Below, piece by piece: positions 1 through 4,570 of a stretch of 6,720 bases of DNA. The position numbers were made by a program, and so were the translations under genes. The stretch is from assembly GCA_946498265.1 (NCBI GenBank), contig CAMMNR010000100.1, forward strand, positions 1 through 6,720. The letters are read 5' to 3'. The notes under the pieces were generated by a model that was not told where the DNA came from, did not search any database, and saw only the letters and a list, made by a program, of their open reading frames with translations. The stretch is from an uncultured Clostridium sp. GTDB taxonomy: Bacteria > Bacillota > Clostridia > TANB77 > CAG-508. Every line of letters begins with the position of its first letter. The stretch's first letter is position 1.

Positions 1-171
1 TTCTTTATATCCCCAATCAATTAAAAGATTAAAGTATTCTCTTTCAATTGGGTCTGTAATACGAAAAGAATTAAAACGCTCAATTTTTTTGGGTTGTTTT
101 TCTTTGCAAAGTGAACAATATTGTTCATTATCGTCAATATAATTTAGTTCACATTTTTCACATAATTTCAT
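1..171 (-). CDS. Zinc-ribbon protein, N-terminal part (runs off the window)
   Basis: An open frame on the minus strand starts at ATG 171-169 and stays open for 57 codons to the window edge, so only the N-terminus is visible. It begins MKLCEKCELNYIDDNEQYC and contains two CxxC pairs (Cys4/Cys7 and Cys19/Cys22), the usual layout of a small structural zinc ribbon. A basic linker and an acidic, aromatic stretch (residues about 40-57) follow. A GAGGT Shine-Dalgarno site lies about 5 bases before the ATG and a good promoter lies further upstream (200-228), so the start is well supported. In Bacillota such N-terminal ribbons often precede a nucleic-acid-binding or nuclease domain, but the main domain is outside the window, so no function can be assigned. 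Confidence 0.8.
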   Translation of the reverse strand, partial: MKLCEKCELNYIDDNEQYCSLCKEKQPKKIERFNSFRITDPIEREYFNLLIDWGYKE

Positions 172-199
172 ATAGACCTCGAAGTTAATTTCTAACAAT

Positions 200-228
200 T
201 GTATACTAGAATTTACAAGTTTTGTCAA
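200..228 (-). promoter_or_regulatory. Sigma-A-type promoter of the zinc-ribbon gene
   Basis: Read on the minus strand there is a perfect -35 box TTGACA (228-223), a 17-base spacer and a -10-like box TATACA (205-200). The predicted start of transcription is about 20 bases before the GAGGT ribosome-binding site of the minus-strand gene. It is back to back with the promoter at 302-330, so the 182-base gap is a divergent control region. Confidence 0.65.
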
Positions 229-263
229 ATTGCCATATTGCTTTTTGTTTATTTATAACATAA

Positions 264-293
264 ATTCGTATTACTAAGCGAATAATCGTATCA
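264..293. promoter_or_regulatory. Candidate operator: direct and inverted repeats in the divergent control region
   Basis: Two copies of TCGTATYA (266-273 TCGTATTA and 286-293 TCGTATCA) are spaced exactly 20 bases apart, about two helical turns. An inverted pair ATTCG (264-268) and CGAAT (279-283) overlaps them. The cluster ends 9 bases before the -35 box of the XRE gene and lies between the two divergent promoters. That is a plausible place for the regulator encoded at 354-1439 to bind. The sequence is seen; the binding is inferred. Confidence 0.35.
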
Positions 294-301
294 AAAAGTG
301 G

Positions 302-330
302 TTGTTATTATATTTACAAACAGATATAAT
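302..330 (+). promoter_or_regulatory. Sigma-A-type promoter of the XRE regulator operon
   Basis: A -35-like TTGTTA (302-307) is separated by 17 bases from a perfect -10 box TATAAT (325-330). Transcription would start near 337, only a few bases before the strong AAAGGAGG ribosome-binding site at 341-348, giving a very short leader. Confidence 0.65.
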
Positions 331-353
331 ACAAATGAAGAAAGGAGGATAAG

Positions 354-1439
354 GTGTATAATAAAATCAATAAAGTTATTGGTAAAAACATTTCTAATTT
401 AAGAAGGTCGATGAACTTAAAGCAAGAAGCTTTTGCAATGGAACTTAATTCTATGTTGAAAATGAAATACAACATAAATGCCACATACGATTTTAAAACA
501 ATAAGCAAGTGGGAGATGGGGAAATCTATTCCAAGGTTAGATGTCTTAATTGCCATAAGCAGAGAGTATAATTTAAGTTTAGATGAACTTCTTAAAGAAG
601 ATATTAAAGATGTGGTGTCAAAGTCAAGTTTTTCTAATTCAGAAGAAAATCTATTAAATGAATTTATAAAAAATCCAGCCGTTTGCACACTCGAAAACGG
701 AAAACTTGTTAGTGCGTTTAATCCAAAGATGTATAAATATGGTCAACTATCATATTTAGCAGATAATCTAGTTGAATATAGATCTGGTTATAGTAGAAAT
801 TTTTCTTTTACAAATGAAACAAAAGAAGTTGAAATCATAGTTGGAATAATGGATGTAAACGACGGGAAGAGAGAACTGCATTATTTAGGAAATGGAGAGA
901 ACGATATTGTTAGCATTGAAAAGGTGCCATTAGATTTTGAAGTTAAAACAAATAACAACAACATTATAAAAGAGATTTATTATCACGAGTTACTTAACGA
1001 AAACAACATAGAAGTTATAAAACTTGGCAATGGAAAAAGTTTTGTGCTTAATGAAAACTTTTCTAAGTATGATAGTAGTCTTTACAAATTTACAAAAGAT
1101 GATATGCCACAAGACTTGGATTTTTATGGTGTTGACAAACGTGAAGGTGATTGGACAGATTATGCATTGTTAAAAGGGCACTACATAATTGATGATGTTA
1201 ATTTATTTGATTTTGAAGGTTCGGGAATTTATTACTATAAAAAGGCAGGAATATTTGTTGTTGTGTTATATGGAAAAATAAAGTGTAACGATGCACAACT
1301 TGTTAAAGTTTTGTCGGATGATTACAAACATAGACTTATCAATGCACTGCAAGAAATTACGGATAAATCAGTATGCAATAAAACTATTGAAGAACTAGAA
1401 AAATATTTAGAATATAGAAAAAAAGAAGAACTAAATTGA
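354..1439 (+). CDS. XRE-family transcriptional regulator with enlarged HTH and unknown C-terminal region
   Basis: The start is GTG 354, set by AAAGGAGG five bases upstream (341-348); the first internal ATG falls inside the HTH. Residues about 9-80 form an XRE/Cro-type helix-turn-helix: IGKNISNLRRSMNLKQEAF, then TISKWEMGKSIPRLDVLIAI and an ending like NLSLDELL, typical of Bacillota DNA-binding regulators. The segment between the second helix and the TISKWE recognition part is about 12 residues longer than the usual form (roughly residues 32-48). Residues 95-361 are not recognised. They look mixed alpha/beta, with aromatic strand-like stretches (for example GIYYYKKAGIFVVVLYGKIK at 291-310) and a charged helical tail rich in Lys and Glu. 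No membrane helix or enzyme motif is visible, so this could be a ligand-sensing or oligomerisation domain. The gene heads a probable operon with the small gene 25 bases downstream, and repeats upstream of its promoter suggest autoregulation. The HTH assignment is secure; the sensed signal is unknown. Confidence 0.9.
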   Translation: MYNKINKVIGKNISNLRRSMNLKQEAFAMELNSMLKMKYNINATYDFKTISKWEMGKSIPRLDVLIAISREYNLSLDELLKEDIKDVVSKSSFSNSEENLLNEFIKNPAVCTLENGKLVSAFNPKMYKYGQLSYLADNLVEYRSGYSRNFSFTNETKEVEIIVGIMDVNDGKRELHYLGNGENDIVSIEKVPLDFEVKTNNNNIIKEIYYHELLNENNIEVIKLGNGKSFVLNENFSKYDSSLYKFTKDDMPQDLDFYGVDKREGDWTDYALLKGHYIIDDVNLFDFEGSGIYYYKKAGIFVVVLYGKIKCNDAQLVKVLSDDYKHRLINALQEITDKSVCNKTIEELEKYLEYRKKEELN

Positions 1440-1464
1440 TAAAAAATTAAGGAGTGTAAGATTT

Positions 1465-1758
1465 ATGAGAAGAGAAGAGTTTAAAAAATGGATGTTGAAG
1501 AAGAAAAGAATTTATTGTGGTAAAGAAGGGACATATTCTGAGAGTGCTGTTGAAAGCAGAATTGGATATTTAATAAGGTTGGAAACTCATTTTAAATTAA
1601 ATTTAGATAGTAAAGTTGTAGATGAACAAACGGCAATTCAGTTTTTAAAAGACATAAGAGAAGCACATATAGAAGATTTAAGACATACTCCACTATCAAA
1701 TGCGTTTAGACATTATTATGAATTTTCAACCGGATTATACATAAATAAAATTTTTTAG
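1465..1758 (+). CDS. Small protein resembling a stand-alone SAM-like (integrase-type) core-binding domain
   Basis: A 97-residue protein with ATG at 1465, an AAGGAG site (1449-1454) ten bases before it, and only 25 bases between the upstream stop and this start, so it is probably co-transcribed with the XRE gene. It opens MRREEFKKWMLKKKR, continues with a Tyr-Ser-Glu-Ser-Ala helix start (TYSESAVESRIGYLIRLE, residues about 23-40) and ends with LSNAFRHYYEFSTGLY. This order resembles the N-terminal helical core-binding domain of tyrosine recombinases, also found as an accessory domain on restriction-type nucleases, where the NA-x-R-x-YYEF helix is characteristic. No catalytic domain follows before the stop and the next 120 bases show no continuation. 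It is therefore either a genuine single-domain DNA-binding protein or a relic of a larger protein. The family resemblance is from memory and moderate. Confidence 0.75.
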   Translation: MRREEFKKWMLKKKRIYCGKEGTYSESAVESRIGYLIRLETHFKLNLDSKVVDEQTAIQFLKDIREAHIEDLRHTPLSNAFRHYYEFSTGLYINKIF

Positions 1759-1834
1759 TAGAAAAATGTAATTTAAATAAAACTTAATAAATTTTTTTAA
1801 AGAATCTAACATTTGTATCTAATCTATTTCAATT

Positions 1835-1855
1835 TACCATTGGTAGTTTGCAAAC
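1835..1855. promoter_or_regulatory. Two adjacent palindromes before the GNAT-ARH gene
   Basis: An imperfect palindrome TACCATTGGTA (1835-1845, arms TACCA/TGGTA) directly abuts a perfect ten-base palindrome GTTTGCAAAC (1846-1855). The pair ends 12 bases before the ribosome-binding site of the fusion gene, where a repressor would block transcription or its start. I could not identify a clear -35/-10 pair in this gap, so whether this is an operator is inference. Confidence 0.35.
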
Positions 1856-1878
1856 AAAAAAACACAAAAGGAGAAAAT

Positions 1879-3177
1879 ATGGAAAAATATATTATTGAAA
1901 CATTAAAAATTTTAAACGAAAATGATAAAAATCAAATATTAAAAATAAACAATGAAAATTTAGCAAAAAATGGTGGAACACTTGAAAATGAGGGTATTTT
2001 GCCATACGATTATCTTGTTGTTGCACGATTAAATCAAAATATAATCGGTTATGCTTTCTTAAAAAAAGATTTTTATAGAAAAAATGATATGTATGTTTCA
2101 CAAATTGCTTTAGATAAAAATTATCAAAGAGAAGGAATTGGAACAAAAATTTATGAATATATTTTTAAACATTTAAAAGGTTTTAATTCAATAAGTTGTC
2201 ATATTAGAATTTATAACTTAGGTTCAAGATTATTTCACGAGAGTTGTGGTTTTATGCTTAAACATGATAACCAATTTATAAATAATTATATTGCAACAAA
2301 AAATGTTACAGAAAATAATTTGCTTGATTTTGATAAATCAAAACCAGAAGAATATTTTATTGATGATAGTAGTTTAAAACTTATGGGAGCAATAATTGGA
2401 GATATAGTTGGTTCTCCTTATGAATTTATGAGTTTGAAATTAAAAAATTTTCCATTATTTAACAACTATTGTCGGTTTACAGATGACACAGTTATGACTT
2501 GTGCAATAGCACAAAGTTTAATTGACTGCAAGGGAGATTACACAAATCTTGACAAAATAACAATAGTGAATATGCACGAAATAGGCAAACATTATTACAA
2601 AACAGCAGGTTATGGTGGAATGTTCTATGATTGGCTTATAACTGGAAGTGTGGAACCTTATAATTCTTTTGGAAATGGAAGTGCAATGCGAATTAGTGCA
2701 ATTCCTTATGTTGCAAAAAATTTAGAAGAAGTAAAAGAATTGTCAAGAAAAGTAACCGAAATTACACACAATCATCCAGAAGGCATTAAGGGTGCAGAAG
2801 CAACAGCAGTGGCTGAGTGGATGGCGTTAAACGGATGTAGTAAAGAAGAAATTAGAAAGTATATTGACGAAAATTATTATCCAATGGACTATGATGAAAA
2901 CGATTTATTTGAAAATTACAAATTTGAAGGTTCGTGCCAAGAAACAGTACCACAATGCATTTTTGCGTTTTTGGTATCAAACTCATATGAGGATGCAATA
3001 AGAAAAGTTATTTCTTGGGGTGGAGATACCGACACGATGGGCGCAATAACGGGAGGCATAGCAGGGGCATATTATGGTGTTCCAAGAGAAATTGAAAAGC
3101 AAGGGCTAAAGTATTTAGACGAGCGTATGTTAAAAATTGTTAAAGATTTCAATAAAATAATAATTAAAAATAGATAA
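1879..3177 (+). CDS. GNAT N-acetyltransferase fused to ADP-ribosylglycohydrolase (ARH/DraG family)
   Basis: A 432-residue two-domain enzyme. The start is ATG 1879 with AAGGAG (1868-1873) five bases before it; the frame is open further up to a TTG at 1813, but that lacks a ribosome site. Residues about 1-140 are a GNAT acetyltransferase: a strand YVSQIALD (72-79) is followed by the acetyl-CoA pyrophosphate loop QREGIG (83-88) and a late ARIYN/FHESCGF-type motif (HIRIYNLGSRLFHESCGF, 108-125). After a polar linker, residues about 168-425 are a full-length ADP-ribosylglycohydrolase: GAIIGDIVGSPYEF (170-183), the metal-binding FTDDTVMT (200-207), NGSAMR (266-271), THNHPEG (296-302) and the second metal/active-site motif GGDTDTMGAITGG (381-393). 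All acidic and Thr residues expected for the two-magnesium site are present, so the hydrolase is probably active in removing ADP-ribose or cleaving a related glycosidic bond. GNATs move an acetyl group from acetyl-CoA to an amine. The substrate of either half is unknown. The internal Met168-equivalent ATG has no good ribosome site, favouring a real fusion. The gene lies 43 bases before an orphan gene, probably in the same transcript. The first half looks more AT-rich by eye than the second, fitting a domain join. Confidence 0.93.
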   Translation: MEKYIIETLKILNENDKNQILKINNENLAKNGGTLENEGILPYDYLVVARLNQNIIGYAFLKKDFYRKNDMYVSQIALDKNYQREGIGTKIYEYIFKHLKGFNSISCHIRIYNLGSRLFHESCGFMLKHDNQFINNYIATKNVTENNLLDFDKSKPEEYFIDDSSLKLMGAIIGDIVGSPYEFMSLKLKNFPLFNNYCRFTDDTVMTCAIAQSLIDCKGDYTNLDKITIVNMHEIGKHYYKTAGYGGMFYDWLITGSVEPYNSFGNGSAMRISAIPYVAKNLEEVKELSRKVTEITHNHPEGIKGAEATAVAEWMALNGCSKEEIRKYIDENYYPMDYDENDLFENYKFEGSCQETVPQCIFAFLVSNSYEDAIRKVISWGGDTDTMGAITGGIAGAYYGVPREIEKQGLKYLDERMLKIVKDFNKIIIKNR

Positions 3178-3220
3178 TTATCAAGAAAAGAAGTAAAGTA
3201 AAGATAGGAAGGTGGTAAGT

Positions 3221-3667
3221 ATGAATTCTTTAGAAATGGAAAAGAAAAATAAAAAAGTTTATTTGTTAGAAGAAAATATTGATGATGTAAAAAAAGAATA
3301 TGGCTCATTCCAAAGAGATGTTATAAAAATTTACAATGAAATATCTGATTTATGGGGGAAATTTAGCACTATTTTTAAAGCATGCAATAAATTAATTCGT
3401 TCAAAAGATGTTGATGCATTTTGCGACCGCGAGGATGAGCTTGTGGGAAGATACTCTATCGTTTATAATAAAGAGTCAGACAAGTTAATTATGTATACAA
3501 AAGGAAAAATTTTATTCGAAGGAAACATTTCAGATATTGAAGAAGTTGAAAATTTATTGGCAGATTATTATACCTATGATAGGGATAATCTAGATGAATC
3601 TTACAATTCTTCTGCTAACAAACTAAAAGCCTTGAGACAAATTTATAATGATAAACACAATCAATAA
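3221..3667 (+). CDS. Hypothetical protein, 148 residues, partner of the GNAT-ARH gene
   Basis: The start is ATG 3221, five bases after a GGAAGGTGG ribosome site (3207-3215); a GTG nine bases earlier lies inside that site and is unlikely to be used. The gene begins 43 bases after the fusion enzyme with no terminator between, so the two are probably transcribed together. The protein is not recognised. Residues 1-60 are charged and probably helical, with coiled-coil-like spacing (LEENIDDVKKEYGSF, then DVIKIYNEISDLWGKF). Residues about 76-102 look like a beta-hairpin (YSIVYNKESDKLIMYTKGKI), and a polar, mainly acidic then basic tail follows. There is no signal peptide, membrane helix or metal motif, so it is likely cytoplasmic. 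A role as substrate, adaptor or regulator of the upstream enzyme is possible from position only. Confidence 0.8.
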   Translation: MNSLEMEKKNKKVYLLEENIDDVKKEYGSFQRDVIKIYNEISDLWGKFSTIFKACNKLIRSKDVDAFCDREDELVGRYSIVYNKESDKLIMYTKGKILFEGNISDIEEVENLLADYYTYDRDNLDESYNSSANKLKALRQIYNDKHNQ

Positions 3668-3817
3668 TACGAATGATTTTCATTCTCGAATGTTTTGCGT
3701 GTTTAGTAACTTGAATCTCAAAAGGTGCCAAGTTGTGTGTCAAAAGTTATTTTTCTTTCATATGTTTCTCCTTTTAATAATCATATCGCATCTCAACCTT
3801 ATTTGTACAGGCAGTGA
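3668..3817 (-). pseudogene. Possible decayed minus-strand gene start
   Basis: On the minus strand there is a consensus ribosome site AAAAGGAG (3775-3768) six bases before ATG 3761-3759. Upstream of it is a promoter-like pair, TGTACA and TATGAT, about 18 bases apart. The frame reads only Met-Lys-Glu-Lys before a TAA, then stays open again with protein-like sequence (LLTHNLAPFEIQVTKHAKHS) into the end of the neighbouring gene. This could be a dead gene with one stop mutation or a chance match. The promoter would place the transcript start almost inside the ribosome site, which weakens it. No family is recognised. Confidence 0.2.
3671..3685 (+). terminator. Short AT-rich hairpin after the 148-residue gene
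   Basis: A compact inverted repeat GAATGA-TTT-TCATTC begins four bases after the stop codon at 3667. The stem is six base pairs and no clean T-run follows (TCGAATGTTTTGCG), so it is at best a weak terminator or an RNA-end stabiliser. Confidence 0.3.
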
Positions 3818-3829
3818 GATGTTATTTTT
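3789..3829 (+). terminator. Weak hairpin followed by T-rich sequence
   Basis: CATCTCA (3789-3795) and TGAGATG (3815-3821) form a seven-base-pair stem with a 19-base loop that can add a CCT/AGG inner pairing. It is followed by TTATTTTT. It may end transcription reading out of the upstream operon before the promoter at 3861. The long loop makes it uncertain. Confidence 0.35.
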
Positions 3830-3910
3830 AGTGACTATGAAAAATATTATTGTTTTAAGTTTGAGCTGGATGCAAAAAATGGTATAGTAGATTTTAGAAG
3901 TGCACGTTAA
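3818..3910 (+). pseudogene. Possible C-terminal gene remnant
   Basis: A 30-codon stretch between an in-frame TGA (3815-3817) and TAA (3908-3910) reads DVIFSDYEKYYCFKFELD followed by AKNGIVDFRSAR. The composition and alternating hydrophobic pattern look like the end of a real beta-rich protein. There is no start codon and no ribosome site, and the upstream frame is not convincing. It may be the tail of a gene lost by deletion. It overlaps the promoter proposed for the next gene. A chance open frame in AT-rich DNA is the main alternative. Confidence 0.22.
3861..3888 (+). promoter_or_regulatory. Candidate promoter for the 100-residue gene
   Basis: TTGAGC (3861-3866) and TATAGT (3883-3888) are separated by 16 bases and lie about 57 bases before the ATG at 3945. 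A perfect TATAAT also occurs at 3918-3923, but without a recognisable -35 box at the right distance. Confidence 0.4.
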
Positions 3911-3944
3911 TAAAGATTATAATAAAAATAATGAAGGAAAGACC

Positions 3945-4247
3945 ATGGATGATAGAATCATTTCTGAATTTATGAAAAGAGATTTGAGATTTTATATCGA
4001 TATCTTGATTGATGATGAAGAGTTTGTTGATGACATAGAAAAATCAAAAATATTTCACAAGTTTAAAGATTTGAATTTGGAAGAGAAGAAAGAAGTGTTT
4101 AATGCCTACATAGGCAACACGGCAAGGACTTTTATCATGTGTAATATTGTCGCAAAGCATATTCATAAAAAAATGTATGCACTTCAAGATAAATTTTTGG
4201 ATCCATACTGGAAAGAACGCTTTGACAAAGTCGACAAAAATATATAA
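3945..4247 (+). CDS. Hypothetical protein, 100 residues
   Basis: The start is ATG 3945, six bases after AAGGA (3934-3938). The frame is open upstream to a GTG at 3900, but that has no ribosome site. The protein starts MDDRIISEFMKRDLRFYIDI and is rich in Asp, Glu and Lys. It is probably mainly helical, with an acidic segment (residues about 20-31, DDEEFVDDIEKS), a small hydrophobic centre (NAYIGNTARTFIMCNIVAKH, about 53-72) and an aromatic end (FLDPYWKERFDKV). There is no membrane helix, signal peptide or known catalytic motif. It appears to be a single-gene unit between its own promoter and the terminator at 4275. No family is recognised. Small acidic proteins of this kind next to regulators can be antitoxins or immunity proteins, but nothing here proves it. 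Confidence 0.75.
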   Translation: MDDRIISEFMKRDLRFYIDILIDDEEFVDDIEKSKIFHKFKDLNLEEKKEVFNAYIGNTARTFIMCNIVAKHIHKKMYALQDKFLDPYWKERFDKVDKNI

Positions 4248-4274
4248 ATAATAAAGATTTAAATGTCTTTTTCG

Positions 4275-4300
4275 ATTACTGGCATAATTCGGTAATTTTT
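4275..4300 (+). terminator. Intrinsic terminator after the 100-residue gene
   Basis: ATTACTG (4275-4281) pairs with CGGTAAT (4290-4296) through seven base pairs including one G-T wobble, with an eight-base loop and a T-run at 4296-4300. It lies 28 bases after the stop codon. Confidence 0.65.
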
Positions 4301-4484
4301 ATTAAGTTAGCATACAAATTAAATTATGACAGGTAAATAATTATGTCCATATAGTAGATGTTTTTCATGAATATATTTATCCACTCACGACATCAGAGAT
4401 AGATTTTCATCGTTCAAGAATTTGACAGTACAAAAACATTGTTTTTTTAGATACTTACATCAATTAGATTAAAAAGATGAATAA
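4301..4484. other. Non-coding stretch, one weak coding-like remnant
   Basis: No gene with a start and a ribosome site is visible on either strand. One plus-strand frame (4330-4425) is open between two stops and reads protein-like (VFHEYIYPLTTSEIDFHRS), but has no start codon or ribosome site. It may be a decayed gene tail or chance. The rest is AT-rich with no repeat array, tRNA or riboswitch that I can recognise. Confidence 0.4.
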
Positions 4485-4501
4485 GTAAACTTATAGTTTA
4501 C
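4485..4501. promoter_or_regulatory. Perfect 17-base inverted repeat, candidate operator
   Basis: GTAAAC-TTATA-GTTTAC (arms 4485-4490 and 4496-4501) is a perfect six-plus-five-plus-six inverted repeat, the size and symmetry expected for a dimeric XRE repressor. It ends 20 bases before the -35 box of the membrane XRE gene, so autoregulation is plausible. The binding itself is inferred. Confidence 0.5.
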
Positions 4502-4521
4502 AAATTGCCAATAAAAGTTGG

Positions 4522-4550
4522 TTGATCGAATTTTAAAAATATATTACAAT
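4522..4550 (+). promoter_or_regulatory. Sigma-A-type promoter of the membrane XRE gene
   Basis: TTGATC (4522-4527) and TACAAT (4545-4550) are separated by 17 bases. The predicted transcript starts just before the GGAGG ribosome site at 4561-4565, giving a very short leader like that of the other XRE gene. Confidence 0.65.
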
Positions 4551-4570
4551 ATTACCGTATGGAGGCAAGG

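Noticed and set aside
314..688. Minus-strand open frame of 124 residues opposite the XRE gene
   Set aside because: It is antisense to a clear HTH-coding region, has no good ribosome site and has a low-complexity hydrophobic composition, as expected of a shadow frame.
1813..1878. 22-residue N-terminal extension of the GNAT-ARH protein from a TTG
   Set aside because: It has no ribosome site and runs through the palindromes, while ATG 1879 has AAGGAG at ideal distance.
1892..2146. Minus-strand open frame opposite the acetyltransferase domain
   Set aside because: It is antisense to conserved GNAT motifs and is very rich in Phe and Leu, which comes from A-rich codons on the other strand.
2380..3177. 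Separate ADP-ribosylglycohydrolase gene starting at the internal Met before GAIIGDIVG
   Set aside because: There is no ribosome site before that ATG and the frame continues unbroken from the GNAT domain, so a fusion is favoured.
3072..3308. Minus-strand open frame across the ends of two plus-strand genes
   Set aside because: It covers the ADP-ribosylglycohydrolase end and the next gene's start, with a Phe/Leu/Tyr-rich product and no ribosome site.
3648..3887. Plus-strand 79-residue frame in the spacer
   Set aside because: It starts inside the previous gene without a ribosome site, and its hydrophobic Cys-rich translation shows no domain. A neighbouring frame looks more coding-like over part of it.
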